From assembly GCA_024763185.1 (NCBI GenBank), contig JANTFY010000001.1, forward strand, positions 1 to 55,702: a DNA stretch of 55,702 nucleotides, read 5' to 3'. Below, in pieces: positions 8,462 through 17,208 of the stretch (its first letter is position 1; the number at the start of each line of letters is the position of its first letter). This DNA is from Gammaproteobacteria bacterium. GTDB lineage: Bacteria > Pseudomonadota > Gammaproteobacteria > GCA-001735895. Below the pieces are notes generated by a model. The model had not been told where the DNA came from. It saw only the letters and a program-made list of their open reading frames with translations, and ran no database searches. The position numbers and the translations under genes were made by a program.

Positions 8462-9637
8462 TTAAGCCAGCCGGTTTTTCATGTGTGTTTTAATGCCGGA
8501 AAAAATCGCCTTGGCCAGCTTATGCTGATGCTTGGATGATCTCAGGCGACGCTCTTCCTTTGGATTGGATATAAACGCCGTTTCAATCAGAATGGATGGC
8601 ATATCCGGAGCTTTTAATACCGCAAAACCAGCCTGTTGAACCTGGTCCTTGTTAAGCTTGCCAACCTTGCCGAGGTGCTTCAACACATCTGAGCCCAGTT
8701 CAAGACTGTCCTGAATGGTGGCTGTCTGGGATAAATCCAGTAAAACCGAAGCAATCAGGTCATCCTTGTCGTCCAGGCTGATACCTCCTATCAGGTCCGA
8801 CGCATTTTCTTTTTTCGCAATCCAGCGTGCTGCTTCCGAGCTGGCCCCGTTCAACGACAGGGCATACACCGAAGCGCCTTCGACTCGAGGGCTTTTGAAG
8901 GCATCAGCATGAAGTGAAACGAACAAATCAGCCTGGTGCTTACGCGCTTTTTCAACACGTTTACGCAACACGACAAATTGATCACCTTCACGTGTTAATA
9001 CAGCTCTGAAACCTGGCGTACGACTGATGACATTTTTCAATTTTTTGGCTACCGCTAACGTCACGTCTTTCTCTCTGGTCCCTTTTTTGCCAATCGCGCC
9101 GGGGTCACGTCCACCATGACCGGGATCGATAGCAATAACGATTTCCTTTTTCTTCTGTGAACGTTGTTGTTGGCTGGTTTTGACCGGGGTGGGACTTAAC
9201 TGGGTTGCATGCATATCGATAACCAGTCGATGCCCTGATTGATCATCCGGCTGCAGCATAAAACTCCTGGGTCGGACCTTATTCTTTAAATCCAGCACCA
9301 CGCGTAAATTATTTGCGTCTCGAACCGAGGAACGAATTCCCTTTAACAAGGTGGTTTCATGCTCATCGGAAACCAGGGCAGCACTTTTACGCACATTTTT
9401 TAAGTCAATCACCACCCGGTTTGGGGATGACAGGGTAAACAGATCGTGTTCTATGCGTCCCGACAGGTCAAAGACTACCCGGGTATGATCATTATTCGAT
9501 TGCGCGACACGTACACTGGTCAGGGCTTTTTTACCTGATGCCAGTGCATGTCGAGAATTCAGGGAAATTGACAGTAACGCACCATAACCGGTGAGTTTTT
9601 TCAAAAAAAGCCTGCGAGCAAGCGTTAATTTATCCAT
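8462..9637 (-). CDS. amiC: Tat-exported N-acetylmuramoyl-L-alanine amidase (AmiA/B/C type)
   Basis: A zinc amidase that removes the peptide from N-acetylmuramic acid and splits septal peptidoglycan during daughter-cell separation. The 391-aa protein has a twin-arginine leader (ARRLFLKKLTGYG), as in E. coli AmiA and AmiC. It has an AMIN domain (about 40-135) and an Amidase_3 catalytic domain (about 165-388). Zinc and catalytic residues are visible in IDPGHGGRDPGA, TREKDVTLA, VSLHADAF and ILIETAFISN. No LysM domain is present. Its presumed activator NlpD is encoded 5.6 kb away. By position next to tsaE it corresponds to the amiB slot of other proteobacteria, so amiB would be an equally fair symbol. 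It has its own promoter. Confidence 0.93.
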   Translation of the reverse strand: MDKLTLARRLFLKKLTGYGALLSISLNSRHALASGKKALTSVRVAQSNNDHTRVVFDLSGRIEHDLFTLSSPNRVVIDLKNVRKSAALVSDEHETTLLKGIRSSVRDANNLRVVLDLKNKVRPRSFMLQPDDQSGHRLVIDMHATQLSPTPVKTSQQQRSQKKKEIVIAIDPGHGGRDPGAIGKKGTREKDVTLAVAKKLKNVISRTPGFRAVLTREGDQFVVLRKRVEKARKHQADLFVSLHADAFKSPRVEGASVYALSLNGASSEAARWIAKKENASDLIGGISLDDKDDLIASVLLDLSQTATIQDSLELGSDVLKHLGKVGKLNKDQVQQAGFAVLKAPDMPSILIETAFISNPKEERRLRSSKHQHKLAKAIFSGIKTHMKNRLA

Positions 9638-9679
9638 GGTATTCGCTACAAGTTAGACTGTTTATGAGTTATAGTGCTA

Positions 9680-9708
9680 TTTATAGTAAAAGCCCAGGAT
9701 AAAATCAA
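9680..9708 (-). promoter_or_regulatory. amiC promoter
   Basis: On the minus strand TTGATT (9708-9703) and TATAAA (9685-9680) are separated by exactly 17 bp. The predicted +1 is near 9673, giving a leader of about 36 nt before the amiC ATG at 9637. It lies in the AT-rich 137-bp gap after tsaE and suggests amiC is not only read through from tsaE. Confidence 0.65.
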
Positions 9709-9774
9709 CTTTTTTCTATATTTATTAGGTAGATAGTTAACTTATCTAGAATTTAGGTCAAATCAATCCGGTGC

Positions 9775-10227
9775 TCAGTCCTGCACCCCGATGATGGATA
9801 ACACGTCACGCCCCCAGTCATTGAAAGCGGTAAAGCACAGGTGCCGGCATTCCTGTTCGTATTCAATGGCTATCTGCAAACCGACATGGTGCAAATAGCC
9901 CTGTGCCCGTTCAGGCCACTCGATCAGGCACAAGGTATCCGATTGCAGATAATCGCGGTAGCCGAGGTACTCCAGTTCTTCGGCATCGCCCAAACGATAC
10001 AGGTCAAAATGGGCGACAGACAATTCAGGCTGGGCGTAATACTCAACCAGAGTATAGGTTGGGCTACGTACTCCGGTGCTAATCCCCAGTGCCTCCAAGG
10101 CTCCTCTTACTAGGGTGGTTTTACCGGTACCCAGGTCGCCTTTCAGGGTAATCACTCCCGCGCTTTGGCAAGCCTGGATCAAACGCGCACCAAAAGCTTT
10201 CATATCCTGTTCACTGCAAATAATCAT
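9775..10227 (-). CDS. tsaE: tRNA t6A biosynthesis ATPase TsaE
   Basis: A P-loop ATPase that works with TsaB, TsaC and TsaD to make N6-threonylcarbamoyladenosine at position 37 of ANN-decoding tRNAs. Its 150-aa length is typical. Walker A is GDLGTGKTTLVRG (about 33-45). SPTYTLVEYY, HFDLYRLGDAEELEYLGY and CLIEWPERA are the usual family strings. It overlaps the end of the NAD(P)HX gene by 4 bp (ATGA), so the two are translationally coupled. tsaB is also in this window (about 29.6 kb). Confidence 0.97.
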   Translation of the reverse strand: MIICSEQDMKAFGARLIQACQSAGVITLKGDLGTGKTTLVRGALEALGISTGVRSPTYTLVEYYAQPELSVAHFDLYRLGDAEELEYLGYRDYLQSDTLCLIEWPERAQGYLHHVGLQIAIEYEQECRHLCFTAFNDWGRDVLSIIGVQD

Positions 10228-11705
10228 GATAAATCCAACTGAAATCTACGTATGTTCTTCACCACCGTGGGAATGAAATCAATGATATCTGTAGCGACCA
10301 GGCTGTTGGAATCCTGTTTTGTGGCATAGGCATCTGCTGCCAGCGCATGGATCAAAACCGCGGTCCGCGCAGCGCTTATGGGGTTTAATCCCTGTGCCAG
10401 ATAACCCCCCAGCAAACCGGCCAGCACGTCCCCCATGCCTGCACTGGCCATGCCCGGATGACCATGATGGCAGAGATGGATGGAGTCATGTTGGCAACCA
10501 ACCAGGGTGCCGGACCCTTTTAAAACCGTGACTGCATCCCATGTTTCGCAGCATTTTTTCAATGTCTGAATTCGATCCAACTGTATATCGGAAGCGGTGC
10601 ACTGCAGTAATCGGGCCATCTCACCCGGATGGGGTGTCAGCACCGCCTTAGCGGTTTGCAGGCGAGTAATAAATTCCGCCTGCAACGCATCCGCATCTAT
10701 GACCATGGCTTTTTCAAAGCCTTGCAGGTTCTCAAGTAATGCACGTGATTGATCACTAAGCCCCAGACCTGGACCTGCCACTACAACGCTTGCCCGCTGC
10801 AATTGCGCAGCCAGGTCATTCCAGCTCGAGACCATCAGTTCGGGATGCTGGCTGGCGGCTATGACGTAATTATCGGCATGAACGCATAAACTGACCAGGC
10901 CGGCACCACTGCGCAGAGCAGCCATGCCGGCCAGTCGGGCAGCACCGGACATACCCGGTCCGCCGCCTATCACCAGCACATGGCCAAACTGGTTTTTGTG
11001 GCTGTTTTTTTTGCGTCGTTCGGGAAGCTGTACGGTCGCTTCGTCCAGAACATGGCAGGCTGGACGAATTTGTTGTAAGGCAGACTGGGACAACCCCAGG
11101 TCATCAAACACCAGTTCACCGCAATAATCCGGCCCATCAGACAGAAAACAACCCTGTTTTCGGGCGATAAAACTCACCGTTAAATCGGCTTGCACGGCCA
11201 AGGGCATGGCATTACCGGTATCGGCATTCAGACCACTGGGAATATCGATACTCACCCTGATAGCCGGTAGTGCATTGATGTGTTCAATAACGGATAACCA
11301 GTTATCCTTAAGTGCTTTGTCCAGGCCTATGCCCAACAGGCCATCCACGATCAATGGTGCATCGATGCTCTGTTCGCTCCAGGTTTGGGTCTTACCGCCT
11401 GACTGCTGCCACTGTTGGCGATACAGGTCCGACTCATCACTTTGCCGGGATAAATCTCCCAGACTGAATAACTCAACCTGATAACCAGCCTGCAGAGCAA
11501 GAGTCGCCAGGGCAAAGGCATCGCCCCCATTATTACCGGGCCCGGCAAAAATCGCTATTTTATGAATTTCGGGCCAACGAATTTGTATATTGCGCCACAC
11601 CGCCTGTGCGGCTTTTAGCATCAGTTGAGCCGAAGGCTGGCCATCCAGCTCGATGGCCAGGCGATCCAGGTCATAAACCTGTTGGCGTTGATATAAATCC
11701 ATCAT
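10224..11705 (-). CDS. nnr: Bifunctional NAD(P)HX epimerase / dehydratase
   Basis: Repairs hydrated NADH and NADPH. The N-terminal YjeF_N epimerase (about 1-210) interconverts R and S NAD(P)HX and carries IFAGPGNNGGDAFALA. The C-terminal YjeF_C ADP-dependent dehydratase (about 225-490) carries VIGGGPGMSGAARLAG, VLTPHPGEMARLL, VLKGSGTLV and the signature GMASAGMGDVLAGLLGG. From the chosen start the protein is 493 aa, normal for the fused form. An open extension to 11819 is rejected because a good promoter lies inside it (11734-11763). The start is one of two adjacent ATGs (11705 or 11702), and MDLYQRQQVYDLD fits family N-termini. Upstream partner of tsaE. Confidence 0.95.
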   Translation of the reverse strand: MMDLYQRQQVYDLDRLAIELDGQPSAQLMLKAAQAVWRNIQIRWPEIHKIAIFAGPGNNGGDAFALATLALQAGYQVELFSLGDLSRQSDESDLYRQQWQQSGGKTQTWSEQSIDAPLIVDGLLGIGLDKALKDNWLSVIEHINALPAIRVSIDIPSGLNADTGNAMPLAVQADLTVSFIARKQGCFLSDGPDYCGELVFDDLGLSQSALQQIRPACHVLDEATVQLPERRKKNSHKNQFGHVLVIGGGPGMSGAARLAGMAALRSGAGLVSLCVHADNYVIAASQHPELMVSSWNDLAAQLQRASVVVAGPGLGLSDQSRALLENLQGFEKAMVIDADALQAEFITRLQTAKAVLTPHPGEMARLLQCTASDIQLDRIQTLKKCCETWDAVTVLKGSGTLVGCQHDSIHLCHHGHPGMASAGMGDVLAGLLGGYLAQGLNPISAARTAVLIHALAADAYATKQDSNSLVATDIIDFIPTVVKNIRRFQLDLS

Positions 11706-11733
11706 ACAAAAACTTCGTGTAAGTAATCCTGCC

Positions 11734-11763
11734 AGTATATAACCAGCATAATTTTTTTCACAA
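11734..11763 (-). promoter_or_regulatory. Promoter of nnr-tsaE
   Basis: Minus-strand TTGTGA (11763-11758), 18-bp spacer, TATACT (11739-11734). Predicted +1 near 11727, about 22 nt before the ATG at 11705. It helps decide the start of nnr. Confidence 0.55.
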
Positions 11764-11935
11764 CGTACGCCATCAAGATTCAACACCGCATCACAAGTAG
11801 TTTTTATTTGACAGCCCAACGCGATTTAATCAAACTCGGTACATAGCAATAATTAACCAAAGATACATTTTGAACGCTCTTTCAATCCCGATTTTCGGGC
11901 TTTCTGTCTACAACCTCAACATCATCCAATCTTAA

Positions 11936-13330
11936 ATGACTCAACACGAATCCAAGCTGTTTGTGCTTGATACCAATGTATTGATGCACGATCCAACTGC
12001 GTTGTTCCGTTTTCAGGAACATAATATTTACCTGACCATGACCGTGCTGGAAGAACTCGACCAGGGCAAAAAAGGCATGTCGGAAGTGGCTCGCAATGTA
12101 CGCCAGGTGAATCGTTTCATTGATGACCTGATGACGCAGAACAAAGATCTGGATATAAAAGAAGGCCTGCCGCTGGAACAGTTTAAAACCACCAATAGCA
12201 ACGGCAATAGCACCGGCCGCCTCTATTTTGAAACGGAAGCGCATTCACCGCGCCTGCCCGATACGTTACCGGGTAGCAAGAATGACAATACGATCCTGGG
12301 CACGGTACTGGCCCTGCATGATGAATGGGATTGCGACATCATCCTCGTATCAAAGGATATCAACCTGCGCATCAAGGCCGCCGTACTCGGCATACTGGTT
12401 GAGGACTACACCAATGACAAGGTGCTGGATGATCTGGATTTACTGTTTACCGGCAGTCTCGAATTACCCACCGAGTTCTGGGAGAAACACAGCCAGGACA
12501 TTCACTCCTGGCAACGCGAGGGCAAAACCTATTATGAAATCAGCGGCGAGGATACCGCCGACTGGTATCCCAACCAGTTTATCTACCTGGAAGACAATTT
12601 TGATGGCATCGTGCTGGAGAAAGAAAAAGACACCTGCGTGATTGAAGTCATCAGAAATCATATGAGTGAGCGACACTCGGTTTGGGGAATTGTGGCCAGG
12701 AACCGCGAGCAGAATTTCGCGTTGAACCTGTTAATGAATCCTGATATTGATTTTGTCAGCCTGTCCGGTGCAGCCGGAACCGGTAAAACACTACTCACGC
12801 TGGCGGCCGCGTTGGCACAGACCATGGATGAAAAACGTTACTCTGAAATCATCATGACCCGGGTCACCGTACCCGTGGGTGAAGACATCGGTTTTCTACC
12901 CGGAACCGAAGAAGAAAAAATGTCACCCTGGATGGGCGCCTTGATGGATAACCTGGACGTACTGGTAGGCAACAACAAAAACGATGCCTGGGAACAGCAG
13001 GCAACCACTGACCTTGTTCGTCATCGGATTAAGATCTCATCCATGAACTTCATGCGCGGTCGAACTTTCCTGAAAAAATTCATCATTCTCGATGAAGCCC
13101 AGAATCTGACCTCAAAACAGATGAAAACCCTGATCACCCGGGCCGGTCCCGGCACCAAGGTAGTCTGCCTGGGTAATATTGGCCAGATCGACACTCCCTA
13201 CCTGACCGAAACCACCTCGGGATTGACCTACATCGTGGACCGATTCAAGGATTGGGAACACAGCGGGCATATCACCTTGAAACGTGGTGAAAGGTCACGA
13301 CTGGCGGATCACGCGTCAAAAATTCTTTGA
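11936..13330 (+). CDS. PIN-domain / PhoH-family ATPase fusion
   Basis: A 464-aa cytoplasmic protein with an N-terminal PIN nuclease domain (about 8-145) and a C-terminal PhoH ATPase/helicase-like domain (about 235-460). The PIN part has the acidic residues of KLFVLDTNVLMHD, LEELDQ and the NDNTIL segment. The PhoH part has Walker A GAAGTGKTLLTLAAA and Walker B FIILDEAQNLTSKQMK. Such PhoH2/YlaK-type fusions are thought to unwind and cut RNA. The ATG at 11936 is the family start. Convergent with the exported FGE-like gene, 6 bp between the stops. A weak TTGACA at 11808-11813 has no convincing -10. Confidence 0.95.
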   Translation: MTQHESKLFVLDTNVLMHDPTALFRFQEHNIYLTMTVLEELDQGKKGMSEVARNVRQVNRFIDDLMTQNKDLDIKEGLPLEQFKTTNSNGNSTGRLYFETEAHSPRLPDTLPGSKNDNTILGTVLALHDEWDCDIILVSKDINLRIKAAVLGILVEDYTNDKVLDDLDLLFTGSLELPTEFWEKHSQDIHSWQREGKTYYEISGEDTADWYPNQFIYLEDNFDGIVLEKEKDTCVIEVIRNHMSERHSVWGIVARNREQNFALNLLMNPDIDFVSLSGAAGTGKTLLTLAAALAQTMDEKRYSEIIMTRVTVPVGEDIGFLPGTEEEKMSPWMGALMDNLDVLVGNNKNDAWEQQATTDLVRHRIKISSMNFMRGRTFLKKFIILDEAQNLTSKQMKTLITRAGPGTKVVCLGNIGQIDTPYLTETTSGLTYIVDRFKDWEHSGHITLKRGERSRLADHASKIL

Positions 13331-13336
13331 TTCGTA

Positions 13337-14185
13337 TCAATCCGCTGAAAGATCGGCAGTGGACAGGTCAGGCTTGATTTTATCTGCTGCGAGTCGGAAT
13401 CCAAGGATCGATAACGAGCGATTCTGGACATAAGAACCACGAATGCCCACCCTGACCCTTTCCGGTGTGCAATGGTAGGAGCCGCCGCGCATGACTTTAC
13501 GTGAGGAATTTTCCGGTCCGGCAGGATCCAGCGCCGGGGAAACCTTATAGTAATCAGCATCATAGGAATCCGCCACCCATTCCCACACATTGCCGATCAT
13601 GTCATGCAAACCAAAAGCATTGGGTTTTAACTGGCCCACCGGCATGGGTTTATCGCCTGAACTGGCGCGATACCAGGCATAATCATCCATCTCCTCATAC
13701 TTGAACGGGCGCAAACCGACAGTCCCTGCCCTGGCCGCGTATTCCCACTCGGCCTCGGTGGGCAGGCGAAAGTGATACCCTTCATCCATATCATTGAGAA
13801 TCTGAATAAATTCCTGCACCGAATCCCAACTGACGCGGCTTACAGGCAGCTCGGCCCAGTCATCTCTTTGCCAGCGTTTTATCTTGCCCGGCTCGTACCC
13901 CATAATTTCTTTCCACAGGCTCTGGGTCACTTCAGTGGTTGCCAGATAGAAAGGTTTGGACAGGGTAACTTTATGCGGGGGTAATTCCTTTTTTAAATTC
14001 TCCAGGCGTTCGGCCTTGACCTCTTTGGCCAGTTGGTCAAAATCCTGTGTTCCCATGACAAACTCACCGGCGGGAATGTTTACAAATTCAACTCCAAAGG
14101 AGGCGGTAAAGCTTTCGGCATAAAGAAAAGGAGTCGCTGTAACCAGAACAAAAAAGGACAGGACTTTCAGCGTGGCTTTAAACAC
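13337..14185 (-). CDS. Exported formylglycine-generating-enzyme-like protein (SUMF1 fold)
   Basis: A 282-aa protein with a signal peptide (core VLSFFVLVTATPFLYA) and a complete FGE-sulfatase/SUMF1 domain: IPAGEFVMGT, PFYLATTEVTQSLWKEIMGY, PVSRVSWDSVQEFI, FRLPTEAEWEYAARAG, NAFGLHDMIGNVWEWVADSY and VMRGGSYHCTPERVRVGIRG. Active FGE uses a Cys pair spaced C-x4-C just after the RGGS motif. Here the first Cys is present (SYHC) but the second is Val, so classical formylglycine formation is doubtful. The start is a GTG six bases after the rpoS stop, so it probably belongs to the rpoS transcript. Role unknown; possibly a binding or scaffold protein in the periplasm. Confidence 0.88.
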   Translation of the reverse strand: MFKATLKVLSFFVLVTATPFLYAESFTASFGVEFVNIPAGEFVMGTQDFDQLAKEVKAERLENLKKELPPHKVTLSKPFYLATTEVTQSLWKEIMGYEPGKIKRWQRDDWAELPVSRVSWDSVQEFIQILNDMDEGYHFRLPTEAEWEYAARAGTVGLRPFKYEEMDDYAWYRASSGDKPMPVGQLKPNAFGLHDMIGNVWEWVADSYDADYYKVSPALDPAGPENSSRKVMRGGSYHCTPERVRVGIRGSYVQNRSLSILGFRLAADKIKPDLSTADLSAD

Positions 14186-14190
14186 CTTGA

Positions 14191-15237
14191 CTACTGCAGG
14201 ATATTTTCGCGCGAGTAGCCCTTGTTTTCCAGAATTCGACGCAAGCGACGCAGGGCATCCATCTGCACCTGGCGCACACGCTCACGCGTAACACCCAGTT
14301 CACGACCAACTTCTTCCAGTGTGCCGCGTGGATGATTACGCAACCCGAAGCGGCGCACCACCACTTCGCGTTGTTTTTCATCAAGTTCATCCAGCCACAC
14401 ATCCAGATGTTGTAAAACCGACTCATCCTGCAAAATGCTGGCCGGGTCAGGATTGTTATCATCCGGGATGATATCCAGCAGGGGGCGCTCACCGTCACCC
14501 GACATCGGGGTATCCACCGAAGTTACCCGGTCGGCAAGCTTGAGCATTTTTTCGACATCTTCCAGCGGCTTGTTCATCATTTTGGCGATATCTTCTGCCG
14601 TGGCTTCCTGCTTCATGTCCTGGGTGAGTTTGCGCGCAGCTCGCAGGTAGGTATTGAGCTCCTTGATCACGTGAATGGGCAGGCGAATAGTACGGGTCTG
14701 ATTCATCAAACCACGTTCAATTGTCTGACGAATCCACCAGGTGGCATAGGTCGAAAACCTGAACCCACGTTCCGGGTCAAATTTTTCAACCGCGCGAATC
14801 AGCCCCAGATTGCCCTCTTCGATCAGGTCGAGCAAGGGTAAACCCCGGTGCATGTAACGACGGGCTATCTTGACCACCAGGCGCAAATTACATTCGATCA
14901 TTTTGTCTCGCGCGGAGGAGTCACCTTTCTGCGCAAGCCTGGAGTAATAAACCTCTTCTTCAGCAGTCAATAACGGGGAAACTTCAATTTCACTTAAATA
15001 CAAGCGGGTGGGATCAACATCGGTCGAGCGTCGGTTGGGTGTTTTTCTGCGATCCTGAGGGCGTCTTCTCTCAACAAATTTCTCCGCTTGCTGATTAACT
15101 TCGGCTTCTACCGCATCCGATTCCTCAAGATCTTCCTGCATGGTTTCAACCAATTCTTCCGCGGGTATTTCCTTATCTTCAATTAGTGTCGGATCATTTG
15201 CTTTAGACATGCTTGTTATTCCACTCTCTTTGCTCAT
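14191..15237 (-). CDS. rpoS: RNA polymerase sigma factor RpoS
   Basis: Stationary-phase and general stress sigma factor. Region 1.2/2 begins DPTRLYLSEIEVSPLLTAEEE. Region 2 contains ARDKMIECNLRLVVKIARRY, LDLIEEGNLGLIRAVEKFDP and FSTYATWWIRQTIERGLMNQ. Region 3 follows RTIRLPIHVIKELN. Region 4 ends with GTLEEVGRELGVTRERVRQVQ. The 348-aa length, the short N-terminus and the position after nlpD make it RpoS rather than RpoD. The nlpD stop and the ATG at 15237 share one base (TAATG). A second start (MSKANDP, 15210) is possible. The N-terminal 75 residues are strongly acidic and then basic (ERRRPQDRRKTPNRR). Confidence 0.97.
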   Translation of the reverse strand: MSKESGITSMSKANDPTLIEDKEIPAEELVETMQEDLEESDAVEAEVNQQAEKFVERRRPQDRRKTPNRRSTDVDPTRLYLSEIEVSPLLTAEEEVYYSRLAQKGDSSARDKMIECNLRLVVKIARRYMHRGLPLLDLIEEGNLGLIRAVEKFDPERGFRFSTYATWWIRQTIERGLMNQTRTIRLPIHVIKELNTYLRAARKLTQDMKQEATAEDIAKMMNKPLEDVEKMLKLADRVTSVDTPMSGDGERPLLDIIPDDNNPDPASILQDESVLQHLDVWLDELDEKQREVVVRRFGLRNHPRGTLEEVGRELGVTRERVRQVQMDALRRLRRILENKGYSRENILQ

Positions 15238-15947
15238 TATAGTTCTGGCAAATACTGTAACGGATCGACAGGTTCACCATTTTTTCTGATCTCAAAATGC
15301 AATGCAGCGAGTTTGTTTTTACCCTGCCCCATTTCCGCAATTTTCGCTCCTCTTTTTACATCCATGCCTTCTTTAACCAGCCTTTCCCTGTTGTATGCAT
15401 AGGCACTCAAATAGGTTTCATTATGTTTGATGATAATCAGGTTACCATAATCAGCCAGCCCGCTCCCACTGTACACTACCCGTCCATCTGCAACCGCATA
15501 CACAGGTTGCCCTATTTTACCTGCAATATCAATACCACGGCGGTCAAGAGCCTTGGCAGAGAAGCGATTGAGTACTTTTCCACTGGTTGGCCAGCGCCAT
15601 CGAATCACTCGATTGTAGTCAGGCGTCAAAGATTTGACAATAACAGGGCTGCCCGATTTGGTTTTTTCGATAACAACTTTTTTTCCATCCGGAAGTGTCG
15701 GAATCTTGTCAGGTTTTATCAGGGTCAATTGTTGACCGGGATTCACCTTGAACGGTTCGGATAATCCATTCCAGGCAGCCAGGGTGCGGTAATCCAGTCC
15801 ATAACGCCAGGCAATCGCGTAAAGTGTGTCGGTGGGTTTCACCCGATACCAACCCGGACCTTTTAATTTATGCTGCTGTAAGGTCTGGCAGGCGGATACT
15901 GCCAGTACCAGTAAAAAAGTAACAGAGTATCGAAGTGTCATACTCAT
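15237..15947 (-). CDS. nlpD: Lipoprotein NlpD: LysM + degenerate LytM amidase activator
   Basis: An outer-membrane lipoprotein that activates the AmiC-type amidase at the division septum. The 236-aa protein has a lipobox (VSAC, Cys about residue 20). It has one LysM domain (WYRVKPTDTLYAIAWRYGLD to NPGQQLTLI, about 33-77) and a C-terminal M23/LytM domain (about 125-232). The first zinc-ligand motif of active M23 enzymes (HxxxD-like) reads RRGIDIAG, so it lacks the His. That is the usual degeneration of NlpD/EnvC activators, which have no hydrolase activity. It overlaps yqaA by 4 bp and rpoS by 1 bp. In E. coli the main rpoS promoter lies inside nlpD; I did not find a convincing one here. Confidence 0.95.
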   Translation of the reverse strand: MSMTLRYSVTFLLVLAVSACQTLQQHKLKGPGWYRVKPTDTLYAIAWRYGLDYRTLAAWNGLSEPFKVNPGQQLTLIKPDKIPTLPDGKKVVIEKTKSGSPVIVKSLTPDYNRVIRWRWPTSGKVLNRFSAKALDRRGIDIAGKIGQPVYAVADGRVVYSGSGLADYGNLIIIKHNETYLSAYAYNRERLVKEGMDVKRGAKIAEMGQGKNKLAALHFEIRKNGEPVDPLQYLPEL

Positions 15948-16522
15948 TTAAAATAATAGACAAGAATGGCCAGACACAGTAATGCGACCACTGCCCAGCC
16001 AATGTGTTCGATATATTTCAGCAATTTTTTTTCAATGGACGGACCGTATTTAGCCAACAGTATCGCCACCAGAAAAAATCGCGCGCCACGTCCAACCAGG
16101 GAAGCCAGCATAAATGGCAGGAAAGCGAGGTGTAAAACGCCAGCCGAAATGGTAAATATCTTATAGGGCACCGGTGAAAAACCGGCCACCAGAACGGCCC
16201 AGAATCCCCACACGGAAAACCACTCGGTAGCGGTATCAAAAACATTTTGGTAGCCCCATTGCTGAATATAGGGTTGCGCCAGTTCATATCCGTATGCGCC
16301 AATCAGGTAACCTACCACACCACCTATCAGGGATGCCGCCAGTGTTAGTGTGGCAAAATAAAGCGCCCGAGCCGGCTTGGCCAGGGACATGGGCGCGAGC
16401 ATCACATCCGGTGGCGGAAACGGTAGAATGAAAGACTCAATGAAACTTAAAAAAGATAACATCAGCGGCGCGCGCCGGCTGGCCGATGCACGTATAACTG
16501 ATTGGTATAAATTTTCAAACAT
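15944..16522 (-). CDS. YqaA/DedA-family inner-membrane protein (VTT domain)
   Basis: A 192-aa membrane protein with four to five hydrophobic helices. The family strings are ESFILPFPPPDVMLAPMSLA, GGVVGYLIGAYGYELAQPYI, WGFWAVLVAGFSPVPYKIFTISAGV and RGARFFLVAILLAKYGP. The YqaA subgroup of the SNARE-associated/DedA superfamily is implicated in lipid or proton-linked transport, but its substrate is not settled. It lies between pcm (11-bp gap) and nlpD (4-bp overlap), inside the surE-rpoS operon. This placement differs from E. coli, where pcm and nlpD adjoin. Confidence 0.92.
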   Translation of the reverse strand: MFENLYQSVIRASASRRAPLMLSFLSFIESFILPFPPPDVMLAPMSLAKPARALYFATLTLAASLIGGVVGYLIGAYGYELAQPYIQQWGYQNVFDTATEWFSVWGFWAVLVAGFSPVPYKIFTISAGVLHLAFLPFMLASLVGRGARFFLVAILLAKYGPSIEKKLLKYIEHIGWAVVALLCLAILVYYFK

Positions 16523-16533
16523 GTTGTTACTTT

Positions 16534-17208
16534 CTAACCCAGACCCGGCAACAGGGGCACGAACGATACCGCCTCAAAAGCCTCGGTTTCGAATTCATTT
16601 TTGTTTCGGGTAATTTTAAGTAGCACCTGCTCATGACCGTTATCATAGGGCAAAACCATCTCGCCTCCTTCTGTTAACTGTTCCGCCAGTTTACGTGGAA
16701 TATCCTTGCAGGCAGCCGTCATGATAATACGATCAAAACGGTAATTCAGGTTGGGCCAGCCACCATGACCATCGGTATGACGTAATTCAACATTGTACAG
16801 TTGCAAGTCTGCCAGGCGCTTTTTCGCCTGCTGAAAAAGTGCACCGATACGCTCAATGCTGTACACCTGTGGTACAAGCTGTGCCAGCACCGCGGTCTGG
16901 TAGCCACAGCCGGTACCGATTTCAAGCACGGATGTAGGCATACCGGATTGCAGGAGCATTTGTGTCATTCGGGCCACGATGTAGGGTTGCGAAATGGTCT
17001 GCCCATGGCCAATCGGCAACGCGGTATCCTCGTAAGCACGATGTGACAGGGCTTCATCAACAAACAGGTGACGTGGCGTATTCCTGATCACGGAAAGCAC
17101 ATCCTCGTTGGTAATCCCCTGCTGACGCAGACGCTCAATCAGGCGGTCCCGCGTGCGCTGCGAGGTCATGCCTATGCCACTGATTTTTTGATTGGATATA
17201 CTTTTCAT
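16534..17208 (-). CDS. pcm: Protein-L-isoaspartate O-methyltransferase
   Basis: Repairs age-damaged proteins by methylating L-isoaspartyl residues with S-adenosylmethionine. The 224-aa protein shows the SAM motif I VLEIGTGCGYQTAVLAQL, the family strings PRHLFVDEALSHRAYEDTALPIGHGQTISQPYIVARM, GWPNLNYRFDRIIMTAA and GGEMVLPYD. The ATG at 17208 overlaps the surE stop by 4 bp, supporting coupling. A second start at residue 14 (17169) would also fit the family length. Confidence 0.97.
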   Translation of the reverse strand: MKSISNQKISGIGMTSQRTRDRLIERLRQQGITNEDVLSVIRNTPRHLFVDEALSHRAYEDTALPIGHGQTISQPYIVARMTQMLLQSGMPTSVLEIGTGCGYQTAVLAQLVPQVYSIERIGALFQQAKKRLADLQLYNVELRHTDGHGGWPNLNYRFDRIIMTAACKDIPRKLAEQLTEGGEMVLPYDNGHEQVLLKITRNKNEFETEAFEAVSFVPLLPGLG

